In this document: one piece after another, positions 39,101 to 50,938 of the stretch
How positions within the stretch are numbered: the stretch's first letter is position 1
Layout: every line of letters begins with the position of its first letter
Assembly: GCA_963971285.1 (NCBI GenBank)
Contig: OZ020257.1
Span: 15,886,602-15,950,601 of the forward strand
Direction: 5' to 3'
From: Astropecten irregularis
Taxonomy: Eukaryota; Echinodermata; Asteroidea; Paxillosida; Astropectinidae
Length of the DNA stretch: 64,000 nt
Position numbers and translations under genes: made by a program
Notes under the pieces: generated by a model
The model's input: only the letters and a program-made list of their open reading frames with translations
Database searches by the model: none
What the model was told of the DNA's origin: nothing

Positions 39101-42100
39101 ATTACCTGGGCAGGATCACCATGTACATGTACAGTACTGCCTCTAGTGCATGTACCCATGATGTACAGTATGTTGACAATATCGCTGTCAAAAGGAAACT
39201 TGTGCCTTTTGCCAATTAACTTGAGTACATGTACCACCTAACCATTACACAGGTTTGTTACATGCATGTACCTGCACTGTACAAAACATTGTGAATGTAC
39301 CTGGGTAGCAAAAGTGATAGAAAGGAAATACTGAATGTAGGTACTGCTGTGAAACAAGACCAAGCATGCCAAAACACACAGTACATACTGCACATCAGTT
39401 GTCAGGTTGTGGTACAGTACAGTGTAAGTCATTTCTGATCGAAATAAAGTCTAATTTGTACAATCCAGAGTTTTTCAGCACTATTAAATCGATCAAATAG
39501 CTTGCGACATATTCTTGTTGCGCGTAATATATACATATTTGTACATGTATTTAGTAATATGTAATACAATCCGTATTCAGATTGTTCAGATTTGTTTGTT
39601 GCATTGCTCTAGATGGGCTATATCTAGATTAATGTACAGTGAAGTCTCGGTTGGAATTTGTTTTTCAATCATGTCAGTTGAGGATTGTAAAACAAATAAT
39701 ACTGGCAGCAACTTTGGTTATTGTCCATTGTATTCTTGCCACACCCCTCATACAGTCCTATAAGTATCTCACAGAACAGTACAATGTCACATACATTTTT
39801 GTTTAAATTTGAAACATTTTTTGAGATTCCTGTATCATATCCAGTAGGCCTAACAGAGGGTTTTTGTGATCATTATTTTCAGGGAAGCAATGGAATTGGG
39901 ATTTAGCAATAGATGATTACATTCAGCTAAGCGGTAACCTGTCCAGCAGCAACAGTACACCTGCAGTCCCATCATCTACAGGTACCTCTCACACCCAGCA
40001 TGCTGTGCCATCCTCCTCACAGACTACAGCCCCTAAGTCAGCACCGGTACTTGCCCGTCAGTCGGCAATAAACACCAAAGTCGTCAGGCAACCGGTGCCC
40101 GGCCAGAAGCTTATCGCACCGGGCCTCCAACAAGAGAGGGTCTATCCGGGGCGGCAACCTCAGCAGGCCCTCCCCGAGCGCCAAATGGTACAGCCCACTT
40201 CCTCCATGAGTAATCCTGGTTCGGCTAACATAGGGGGCTCAGCATCGTCATCCTCGGCCTTACCGTCATCTGGGGGAAGGGAGAGGGAAGTGCGACCACA
40301 TCAGGCTCCACAACTCACACTTTTCATTCCTAAACCAGAGGAGAAGGAACGGAATGCCCAAAGGTCTCCGGCACGTAAGTGTACTAACTAATCAGCAGCT
40401 CTTTCAGTGTCTTAAACTTGCATCGTACACATTGTAAATTCACAATTATAGAGACCTATCATACACAATTTGAGCTACACAGTCAGCTAGCTGTAAAACT
40501 TGTTAGGACCAGAGCTTTTATGGTCTAGCATTAAAAACTTATTTCACCATGCATTCATCAGCATAATTATGTGAACCACTCTGCTTAGTTAAGATTTGGT
40601 TGGTAGGACAGTTGGTCACACATTCATGATGTGTGGATGTCCAAGTTGCAGGGAGTTGTATTTCAAGTTCCGTTGATTAAGACGCTAGAATGTTGGAAAG
40701 TGACAAAAACAAACTTCAGGACTTTGCAGATTTCCAAAATTGTAAGATTAGTTCCTTCAAGCTTTACGTACACTTCAGGACATTGCACTTGTACTATGAT
40801 GCACAATGCTGATCTTCTATCAATCTTGTTTAATATGTCTCACACTGCACAGGATATGCTAAATCAGATGCAATTGAAGAATATTTATATAAGCTAAATA
40901 TTGCTATTGAGTCATTGATAAAAAGCCTGCACGTCGGGTCAACATGTACAGCTCGGGGATGTTGGTTGGGTGATATTTTTGTAAACGTGGAAACTGTGCA
41001 TATTTAGTCACAGAATCTGTTCCTTGATCCAAATGCTTGTGGTTTTTTACTGACTATGTGTACACATGTGTGCATATGTGTGCATGTACACGTATACATG
41101 TACATGTATGTGAGACCCAAAAGTAGTTCAACATTATCACTATTACACATACAATGTATACATGTAATAAAGTGTTGAGGGTAGAATTGTCATAGTGCGA
41201 TGTATACATGAACATGTACATACTGTAGTTCATTTAAGTTTTATTTAATATTTTTAAATTTTTAATAATAGGTCTCTGCGCTTGTGACGTCACATTCAGA
41301 TGTTCGGACAAACAAGTCACACGTGGCCCCATTAACTTACACGTAAATGTTGTGAAGTTTGTCCGAACATCCGGTTAACTATAGCTGTCGATATAAAAGG
41401 CGTATTCTATAAATAGCTCGAGCGCAGAGCCTTATTGCTTGCAAAATAAGTTTGAACAAGGACTAGATAATCTATTCATATCCTGTATCATTCACATTTG
41501 AGTCTATTAATTTGCTGGTGGTTGTAGGCTTATCGGTAGAACTTTGGAGTAACAATAATTGAGGGCATTTTTGTAAATTCCGTCTTTTGATCAGCTGTCA
41601 AAAAGCTCCAGCGTGGCATCTCAAAGGCAAACTGCGCCCTGGTGGATTTCAGTCGGCAGAAAGTAACCGAAGACGAACAGGACCACAACCACTACCTGGT
41701 GGATACACCCATGTATACCTTCATCCTACCCGACCTGGCCCTGTTCCCTGCCGAGTTCAGGGCCTTCGTGGAGAAGGATCTACTCGAGATGACAACCATG
41801 GCCAATCTGGAGAAGGCAGGTAAGGAATGAGAAGTAAACAACAACAATAAACAACAATAACAACAAAGTTTGGGACACAGTTTACCTGCAAAGGCATCAT
41901 GCATGTACATGATTCTTGAGACACAAATTGCATCTGATTATGCGTGAAACGGGAGCTACTAATCAGTAGGATCTCAAAGTTGTTCAGATCTTAGCAGCAT
42001 TCAACATTTGCAAGTATGGAAACTATATGGGCCTGTTTGTTTTGCGCACGGGATACCAGATCCGCGTCCTATGCAGGATACGCTTAAATGGGATCCGGGT

Positions 42101-45100
42101 CAGCAGGATCCGTGATCTTTGGCTCGAAACAGACAGGCCCTATGTTTGTGTCTAGCCATTGCTCTTTAGATTCTTTATTGGTTATTGAAGAAGTTTGAAA
42201 CGATTCACACATGAATGACTAAGAACGGCAAGGTCCGTGTTACATGTACGGGTACATGAGCATTGTGTGGCCAGGGTCACCAAGGCAGTGACAAGATGCA
42301 TGGAGATAGATGCCTCTGTGAAGTCCATACCACCCTGATTGGATCTAACCGATTTCCTCATCGACAGGTCGTCTGAACTGGTGGGCAGCGAATAAAGTAT
42401 GCAGTCGCCTCTGGCCGATGGCAACGTCTGGGGATGGTAACTGCCTTCTTCATGCTGCTTCCCTTGGTAGGTTTAAGTAGATTTCAGATGAACAATTCAT
42501 TTTAATTATCATCAAATAACCACAAAAGGACCTGAGGTTGATCTCACGAAGCCCTACGATCGATCGTAACTCGAGTTACAAAGGATAACTCATTGTATCC
42601 TACGTAGGGTTGCAATGCATCATAAGTCCTACGATTTATAGTAAGTTACGATGAGTTTGGTGAAATCGAACCCTGGCTGGATAAATTTTTATATTAATGA
42701 ACAAAGAAAACATGAGCGGGATTCGAACCAGCGACCTCTGATACGGTGTTCCGAAGGTCGCTGGTTCAAATCCCACTCCAGTCAATTTGTCTTTGTTCAC
42801 TTTTCAATGACTATTAATTTTAATTTGGATTATAAATGTAATATTAACAAATCTTTTTTGAACAGGTTCTTGCCTACATCTCAAATTTTGTAGTTGTGAT
42901 GAAGATTTAAACCACTTACTCAAATGCCTATAAATCCTAGAGCTTTGATTTGATGCAAATTTATACAGGTATGTGGGGCTTCCACGATCGACAGTTAACA
43001 CTACGCAAGGCCCTGTACCATGCGCTGACAGAAAACCCACGCTCACAGCGCATGCAGAAATTGAAAAGACGATGGCGTTGGCAACAAACTGAAATCAATC
43101 AAAAGGTTTGTATATTGATAAATTTCAGGATGGCTGATACAATATGTCTTTTTTCTAGCAAAGTTGTGCCAAATACCTAGTAGTGGATTAAAGGTAGTAT
43201 CATACTTTGGTAGCACACTGAAATAGAAATCTTCACAGATTTAACTATAACTTACAGGGTATAAAAATGGTGATGGTAGAAACATACCGTTAAAATGTTT
43301 CTGCCTGAAATGCTGTAATAATCCACCAAAAATATGTTTGATCTTTTAACAGTGTTTAAAGATCAAAAATTGAAGAGAAAAGGCTTAAGAAATATTGTAG
43401 ACGTTTTTCACTATTTCTCAAAAAGTGGGCACCGTATGGGACAGATGACTGTTACTGTATCTTCCTTGATATTTTTGCCCATGAATCTGTATTTCTTTGA
43501 CAAAAACCAAAGTATGGTATTACCTTTAAATATTGAATTTGTTTGTAAGCCTCAAAGTTTCTTGGACATTAGGGTATGAATAAATCCTTTTAATCAGCCT
43601 TTGCCATTTTGCACACTCCCTTTTTCCTGTGCCTCATCTTGTTAAGGTGAAATGGTACAAACTTATTATGATTTTTGATCTTGGTCTGCAGTCTGGCCTG
43701 ATGTACTCTGAAAAGGAATGGGAGGAGGAATGGAGAGGTTCACTACGTCTTGCTTCAGCCGAACCGAGAACGCCCATTTCAGCAGGTTCAAAGTAATAAT
43801 TTTACAAAATCTGTGTTGTTACGCAATTGCCTGAAGATACAGTGTACGCTCTTTTGGCAAGTTTCACGGTGAAACAAATGTAATTTATGGGAGTTAGAAG
43901 GGCCTGACATGTTTTGATCCTACATGTCCTAGCAGAATCTTTATCGAAGATGTAAATTTTGATAAATTGATGAAGGTTGCATATTTGCATAATTGGAAGA
44001 CCATTATGTGTTGATTTTGAACTTTTTTTTCACAAAGTTAAGATGATAATGTCTAGTTCCAGATGAGATGGAACTCTTGTCTTTTACACTGTATTGAAAT
44101 TGGAGTAATTGACATTCCTTCATTTATTACAGGGGTTCCCTTCCAACGTTATCTGAGGAGAAGTCCCCTACACTCACTGACAGTAGAGAAGAGCTGACCT
44201 ACCAAAGCCTCGAGGAGTTCCATGTCTTTGTTCTGGCTCACATCCTCCGCCGTCCCATCATTGTGGTCTCCGACACCATGCTGAGGGATGCAGAGGGGGA
44301 AGCCTTCGCGCCCATCTTCTTCGGGGGGATCTACCTCCCTCTAGAGGTGCCCTACAGACATTGCGAGGCCGCCCCGTTGGTCCTGACCTATGACACGGCC
44401 CATTTCTCGGCCCTGGTACCCATGGAGCAGGATATGGTCGATTACAACCACGATGGAAGCACGGTTTTACCAGGTAAGTGAGATTTGTCCGTTGTCATCT
44501 CATTGTTAATAGAGTATGGCCAACAATATTTTTAATTTTCTATAAAAAATATCTGGAAATTTGATCCATCCAGGCTACCTGTAAGTCCATCTGGCCTCCC
44601 ATCTCGTTGTGAATAATAACAGAATCGATATTGTGTTTTTCGTCTTCTAGTTGTCATTCCTGTTACGGATTGCGACCACAGACTTCTCCCCGTGCACTTC
44701 GCTGTTGACCCTGGCCCATCTTTCCAATGGAGCATCAATGGCAAACCCAATTCACAAGATAAGAGTCTAAGTACCACGGACAAGGTCAAACTTCTACACC
44801 AGTATATGAATCTGGTGAAGATACCGAGCAGTTCCGGAGCGAAGAGAGACAATTCATCGCAGCCTCCGGCAAGGACCTCAAATGGAGACTCAAACGGGTC
44901 TGGATCTCCGACTGATCAACTATCGTTCAGCAAGAAACTGAAATACTTTGCCAAGCTTGAGAAGAATAAAAACGGGGGCTCTTCCTCGGGCAATAAGAAT
45001 TTACCTCTATCGGAGAGGAAGATCGGACCAATAACTGTGGCTGATTTGGATGATCCTACCATCATCGTTGGGTCGAGGATGAGTGAGAAACGCCACCAGC

Positions 45101-46077
45101 TCCAAGAGGAGATGATCAAGAATTACATCGATAAGGCGAAGGAGAGATTCGAAGAGGAACGTCAACTGAAAAGGCTTCTGAAAGAGGAGAACCGTCAGCG
45201 TCAACAGCAAGTGACAAACTCCCGCTTGTCACCCAGAAACTATGATGATTCTCATGACAGGGGGAGTGAGGTTTACCACGAGGAGCCCAGAGCCCATGCC
45301 TACAACCGGCAAGAACCAACGCACCCCAACAGACGGCCTAGTCCTGAAGTCCAGCAGCACGGACCCAGCCCGAAGCTGATGACACCCTCAAGTGTCTACC
45401 AAGCTCCTCTGACCCAAACAAAGAGCAATCCGATGCCGCAGTCTGCCGTGGTTCAGTCTCGGTACCACACCCCGGTAGTCAGTTCTTATACCGGTCCAAG
45501 ACCTACCAGTTATCAGCACGGTTACCAGCTTGATGCCCCGGCTGAGGTGACGGTGTTAGTCAATCAAACCAATGTCAAGCCTCATCAGCATCAAGCCACC
45601 AGACAGCAGCCGCGCTTGGACCAGTCCGGGGCAATCGGTCAGCTAGTTCAGGGAGTACATCAATTACAGCCAATGAGTGTGTACCAGCAGACACCGTCTT
45701 CACATCCAGTACAGCAGCCTCCTAGATCTCCACAGTTAGCAAGGTCTGCTAAGGTGTTGTCGCAGACACCACAGCAACCGGCATTAGGAGCCCCCTCATC
45801 CAAGGCACCGTCCCAGGCACCTGGATCCAGATCACCTCAGATGCCTCGGCCCTCCCAAGTACCTCCCTCTCCTCAGCCTTCAAAGGCATCGTCACTAGCT
45901 GCCAAACTCACCAAGTCCAAGGATTCAAAGGGCGCCAAGAATAAATATGGCGACATGGGCAGCAGGCCATGCATGTCAAGAGACTGCGACTTCTACGGCA
46001 CGGAAAACACTGACTTTCTTTGCTCTCGATGTTACGAGGCAAAGATTATCAAGAATCCCAAATTTGGTCGGAAGTAG
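36190..46077 (+). CDS. OTUD7: Cezanne-type OTU deubiquitinase
   Basis: Eight coding exons: 36190-36268, 39883-40374, 41595-41819, 42368-42466, 42969-43105, 43692-43792, 44133-44473 and 44651-46077. They splice in phase to 966 aa. The N-terminus ([19 protein letters not shown]) is the UBA-like helix bundle of Cezanne, followed by [18 protein letters not shown]. The OTU domain spans about 215-520. Its catalytic Cys291 is in [14 protein letters not shown] and its His468 in [10 protein letters not shown], both intact. A proline/glutamine-rich tail leads to a C-terminal A20-type zinc finger (C-x4-C-x11-C-x2-C, in CMSRDC...CSRC). Vertebrates have two co-orthologs, OTUD7A and OTUD7B; one gene here fits a pre-duplication animal. 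The family cleaves mainly Lys11-linked ubiquitin chains; that specificity is inferred from family. Intron 1 (3.6 kb) holds the right arm of the inverted duplication. Confidence 0.95.
36787..37245 (+). repeat. Block B of the permuted inverted duplication
   Basis: Runs from ctaaacttaagtgtataaat to ggcaaaaactacaa and matches the inverse of 34202-34662 with few substitutions (roughly 97% by eye). It lies in OTUD7 intron 1. Confidence 0.88.
37246..37693. other. Unique 448-bp segment between blocks B and A
   Basis: This segment has no counterpart next to the left arm, where A' and B' are joined directly. It contains no exon. Confidence 0.7.
37694..37945 (+). repeat. Block A of the permuted inverted duplication
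   Basis: Runs from tgtattcttactcataaatt to gattcaattttgta and matches the inverse of 34662-34913, the same 252-base length in both places. Confidence 0.88.
38012..38050. repeat. TACATG microsatellite
   Basis: About five perfect units of the self-complementary hexamer tacatg, the longest pure run of this motif in the window. Interrupted units are frequent through 36.5-41.2 kb. Confidence 0.8.
38061..38405. mobile_element. MITE with 27-bp perfect terminal inverted repeats, hAT-like duplication
   Basis: The left end, catagagttaaataaaaaac then tagagtg (38061-38087), is the exact inverse of 38379-38405. The flanking 8-mers tgctacat (38053-38060) and tgctacct (38406-38413) agree at 7 of 8 positions, consistent with an 8-bp target-site duplication as made by hAT transposases. 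The 345-bp element is CG-rich inside (repeated gcgcgc) and sits in AT-rich OTUD7 intron 1. Confidence 0.8.
41267..41437. mobile_element. Foldback element upstream of OTUD7 exon 3
   Basis: Outer ends aataggtctctgcgct and agcgcagagccttatt are inverted. An inner stem pairs atgttcggacaaac with gtttgtccgaacat. It contains gacgtcac. Single copy in this window. Confidence 0.65.
42031..42143. mobile_element. Short inverted-repeat element, family 3 copy 2
   Basis: Termini gggcctgtttgttttg and cgaaacagacaggccct are inverted. The interior is again GGATCC-rich. It lies in an OTUD7 intron. Confidence 0.7.
42655..42815. repeat. tRNA-like foldback repeat in an OTUD7 intron
   Basis: The arm gagcgggattcgaaccagcg, followed by acct, mirrors aggtcgctggttcaaatccc and then act. 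It ends 'gtcaatttgtctttgttcac', like the CACTIN-intron copy. B-box-like motifs lie on both strands. Confidence 0.7.
43188..43529 (-). mobile_element. Complete TTAA-flanked MITE, family 2, inverted
   Basis: TTAA then aggtagtatcatactttgg at the left, and accaaagtatggtattacct then TTAA at the right. The interior is in the opposite orientation to the 14.25 and 20.53 kb copies. It lies in an OTUD7 intron. Confidence 0.8.
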
Positions 46078-47276
46078 GCAGTATAAATTTAACAGGGTCT
46101 TCGACAATCGACATCAGTTTGTTCTTAATCGAAATCCATGCTAGTAAAAAATGTAACATATATAATAGACCTTGAAAATGTTTTTCTAATTCTAAAAGGT
46201 TTATAAATAATTTATCAGTTAATCAGCAAGTTAGGGAAGTGGAATTTTCCTCATTTTCCCATACATGTACAGTGTATGCACGAAGAATTATCAATTCTGT
46301 ATGATATCTTTAAAGCAACTAATTGTAAAAAAAATAATAATACAAAAAGTAACCCCAAAGATATTGATAGCTTATATGCATTTTGTTCAAGGTCATAGAA
46401 ATAATTGCAAATGGCCGATGCTTATTGAATAATCATTCTTAAATGCAAACAGTATTCATGGATCTTCCTTTGAACTTTGTGCTTAATTTGTACAAAATTA
46501 TGCAGTAATTTGCATTTTTGTAGAATTTAAGTTGAATTTATAACTTGCTAATTATTTGTATTCGCTTAAATTAACATTTGCATAGTTTTGTGCATATTTT
46601 TATCATTTTGAAGTTATATTTTTGAAGATAGCCTAGTTTATGTTACAAGGTTAATTGGTAAAGGGTCTTAAAAATTAAAAGGACCAAGCTTTAAATATTC
46701 ATATCAAATATATTTGTTTCTATTTAAACATCTCATTCTAAAAATATATGATTTAAACCCTTCAGATTTATTTATAAATTGCTTACAATTTGGGAATGTT
46801 TGAAATTATGCTAATTAAGTGGGAAAGACATTGCTTTTGTCATTTACGGTTGTTACTTGTCATTCAAATTATCTTAATTTGGGCACTTGGGAAATTAAAA
46901 ATTGTGCCTAGCTGCTAGAAAGGCTCTAGAGACTACTTAATATTTAAGGTCAGTTTTGGGGTTTCATTAAGGTCAGTTTTGGGGTTTCATTTTTTTGCAT
47001 TTCAAAGAGTCGGACCGTAATCTTCAAGACTGGTGCTTGTGTGTTTTCCTTCAAGAAGTTCTTGATTGAGGTTAATTAATTTCCCATATTCTACTATTAT
47101 TTATTATTTGTTTATCAGTTTGCTTATTATGATATTTTCTCCCAAAGTGCAGATGCACCAAAGAAAAAAGCTTTCTTTAATTGTTCATAAAGTGAGAACA
47201 TTCATCTAATGTTTGGGTTTTATATTCCATTCCATTTGTTTTGAAAAATATGTATTTTTTTTTCTCATGATGCACA

Positions 47277-47530
47277 CGTGGGACCAATTTCATAGAGCTG
47301 CTTAAGCACCAAAATGTGCTGAAGCATCAAAAACCTTGGTAAATAAAATCAGTATGCCAGCCAAAACTTCCTTGACTTGTGAATGTTATGCTCAGCAAAC
47401 AATGGCCGAATACAAGTCTTAAGTAGTAAACATCACACGAAAATTTGGTTGGTAATCCTGATTGACCAAGGAAGACTTTTCATGCTGAAGCTATTTTTGT
47501 GTGTTAAAACAGCTTTATGAAATTGCCCCT
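47277..47530. mobile_element. Foldback element, family 6, with 'atttcata' termini
   Basis: It begins gggaccaatttcatagagct and closes with aacagctttatgaaattgcc and then cctt. The interior repeats 'cttaagcaccaaaat'. Related ends occur at 49035-49272 and 55118-55252. Confidence 0.6.
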
Positions 47531-49034
47531 TGTGCCTACATTATTTGCCTGAATTCAAGTGCCTCGTAGTGCCCGCTTAGTGCCATTTTTTTTCAAATTG
47601 AAGGTAGTAAGAAACAATTATGCTGACAATGCACTTTTTCACCATGCGAAGCCTTATAACCCCATTGATTCCTATGTTTATCTGTATATAATTGATACTA
47701 TATTTTACAACACTGCACATTGATAAGCTTATTTTTTAACTTCAATTTGATGTTTTTTCTCAATCTTTTCTTAGAAAGTTTATATTTTGCCAATTTTTGT
47801 TTTTTGTGTAAGATTTTTGTAATTTCACAAGGGCTTTCATTATCTTGAGTTGCTTTTTTTGTATATTATACAAAGTAAATACATTATTACAAAATTCACA
47901 TTCTGACTTTCTGAAATACCCCAAACCAGGTTTTTTTTTTTCTTTTTTTTTTTCGTGTTTCATTTTATGGGGACAATATGCCAAAGTAGGCCATTAAACG
48001 GGTAACATAGAACAAGTGGGATACTTGGTGGCTGTGTGTGTAATTTCAATGCTAATTTCACTATCATCTTGACCACTGCTTATTTGCGATTCAGTAATAT
48101 GGCAATATTATATATTTTTCATTAGTTTAAGGAAGGACTTATACTTAAAACAGTCAGTTATAATAATATAGTGTTAAGAGGAATTTTTAATGTAATTAAT
48201 ATGGAGTGGTGTAAGTAGAGATTTCTTAACCGCATTTCTATTTTTGCTTAGCAAATTATGCAAATATTGATTTTCCCTGAGCTTTGATGGCATTTGGAAA
48301 TAAAGCAATATCAACAAGAAGAACTGATTTGTGAAATATGTCAAACTTATTGTTGGTAGTTTTCGAATTGTGATACATGTAGGATTTCATAACCCCCCTC
48401 CTCCTAGTACCTATGCCCAAAGTACAAAGTATAGTAAAGATTGGAATTTCCTTTTTTTGTCCAAGTCCAAGTTGCATGCCTGATAAATGGTCCACAGAGA
48501 CAAATTATACCAGTGATAGGCTATGTCAATTACTATTTGTTAACATGTTCGTCCTTTGTCCTTCACTGGAAAAATACACCCAAAAGACATTGCAATTCTG
48601 TCATCCAAATTCACAAATTTGACTGCATGCTTAAACATAATATACACCCTGTAGGTTTTAAGTTGGCTTTACAAAATCAAAAAATTTGGCCAAAGAAAAG
48701 ACAGACGGAAACCACAGATATCATTCAACTTCTCTGAAGATTTATTCTTCTACAGCAAACAAAGTTTTAACAATCGCTACAAATCAAGTGGAAATAACTG
48801 GGTTATCTCTGTAAATAAAGAAAGTGATAGGTATGCTAACCAAGAAGAAGGCTAAGTAGTTGTACGCATGCTTACCAGGAGGCTATTAAGCAGCTTTATG
48901 CTTACCGGTACCTAACCCAAACTTTGCATGAAAATGAAAGATCACATTGGAAATAATTTCTTATTTGTTTAATGTGCGGAAGTATGATTGTAGATTTCAT
49001 GAATGAATATTTTGGTTAATGAACACTCACTTGT

Positions 49035-49272
49035 CCTGGGCCCAATTTCATGGCTATGCTTACTGCAGTATTTAGCGCTTATGATTCTCATTCTATGCTT
49101 ACTGGGTAAGTATTGAATTTCTAGGCCACCAGAGTAAGCGAGAGATCCTTAGTTATGTGCCCAACTGAAAATTCCTTGCTAATCCACAAAATACAATCTG
49201 GTAAGCACAGAATTTCCTGCTTCCATAAGCCCAATTCTACGCTTAAGGTAAGTAGCCATGACAATGGGCCCT
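49035..49272. mobile_element. Foldback element, family 6, second copy
   Basis: Opens cctgggcccaatttcatgg and closes with gccatgacaatgggccctg, inverted. The interior has several 'tgcttactg' and 'gtaagca' motifs that pair internally. Confidence 0.6.
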
Positions 49273-50319
49273 GATCTAAAACACATATCAATCATACTAA
49301 CGGTCTGCAATTCTGTGAACGTTAAATTTTAATCATCTCCACAACTTAATATTATATTTATAACTGTTACAAGTAAAATCCTACACATGCACACAGATTT
49401 AAATTTAGACTGACGTCCCGAATATTCATATAACACACACGCATCAAGAAAATGTTTTTTATGTATTTCCCAGAAATAAATTAAGGTCACTCAGGCTTTT
49501 GGAAATGTGAGAAGCAGCTTCCCGTCAATTGAAAAACAAGAGAGATGGTGTGGACGAATTCCAGCAACATAGCTGTTACTTCTTAAATATTAAATGGAAC
49601 AACAAGTTAAGGCAAACAGTTACCATTGCCATTTGATAATACAACTCAAGTCCTTTCTTTATTTGGCATACAACACTTCATCTCATTCTTAGTTCTACAA
49701 GATTCCAAGCAGTGACATATGTACCCCTAACCAGGACTCGATCTACTTGTGTTCCTTTCTCTCAAGTTAAGGCTGAAGTGGCAGGTTCAGTATTTTAGCT
49801 AAAAAATCCCTTGCTTCATAAAAAAGGAAGATTTTTTTAGAAGAATTCCCTGGGATTTAATGTATATTTTATCCAAAATCTGAAGTCAGGTCGTAAAGGT
49901 CCGTCACCCGGGGAAAAAAATATAAACAAAGAGTGATTTGCATAAGAAAATGAGAATGACATTTTAATACATGGATTTGGAGGGTAAGATTCCATTTAAC
50001 TGGACATTGACAGGAAGGGTAATTTTTTTCTATGAAGAGTATTTACCTGTGACTATCCTAAAAGTCAGTGCGAACATTTTCAAGTGATCAGAGGGGGGAC
50101 CGACACCAAGTTGAGTGAGTCCATGACTTCTGTGACCTATGACCTACAGGTTTGCACTCTAAGTCTCTCTGTGACGGTGTGGGTTTTTGAAAACTCAGGA
50201 CATCTTGCATTGGTGCATGTAAGCTGAAAGAACAAGGCATGATTAATGTGGCATTAGTATTTTTTTTTTGCTTCGAAAATATTGCTCCCCCCATAAAAAT
50301 ATGGTATAAGGAGACCAGG

Positions 50320-50660
50320 GCCTGTTTGTTTCAGGCAAGTGGTCAGTGATCCTGCTGCTCCGGATCTCATTTTAGCGTATCCTGTAACATCAACAAACAG
50401 AAATGTTCACAGATTTACGTATAACTTTCAGCATGTTCAGGGTATGAAGATGGTGCTGGTAGAAACATACCGTTAATATATTTCCGCCTGAAATGGCACA
50501 TTTATCAAGAAATTAGTCAAACAAAGGCTGAAAACAGTTTTGATCTCGGGGTAAGATCAAAACCATTCTTTATGTTTTATAAGAAAAATTGAGTCGGTTT
50601 TTCGCTATTTCCTCGTGACTCACATGTCCGATTGAGCTCAAATTTTCACATGTGTGTTAT
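50320..50660. mobile_element. Nested repeats: family-3 fragment joined to a decayed family-2 element
   Basis: 50320-50395 starts agggcctgtttgtttcagg with a GATCC-rich interior but breaks off at 'caacaaacag'. From 50396 the text switches to family-2 interior ('aaatgttcacagatttacg', 'agaaacataccgttaatat'), without clear TTAA ends. This is either nested insertion or a deletion joining the two. Confidence 0.5.
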
Positions 50661-50938
50661 TTTCACATGTGTGTTATGTACATGTTGGAATAGACAAAGT
50701 GTGAGTCCTGGTCTGTGACCTTTACCAATCATGTATCATAACTTTCAGAATGATCTCAATCTCTACCCGTTCTGAGTCTGATACATTATCCTTACTGAGG
50801 AATAGCAATATTTTCCTGTGGAGAAAGCCTGGGAGAACCAGGATATCCATGGAATATGCTAAGAACACGAAGGCCCAGACTGAGGTACCGAATGCTGAGA
50901 CACTTATACCAAGAGGGCATCGCTTGCTTCCAGCTTAC

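Larger units (their letters stand above)
46078..50938. other. Convergent interval between OTUD7 and COX5A
   Basis: This is 4.9 kb between tail-to-tail stop codons and presumably includes long 3' UTRs. I find no supported exon. It contains foldback repeats at 47277-47530 and 49035-49272, a family-3 fragment at 50320-50395, and a decayed family-2 element after 50396. Confidence 0.5.
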
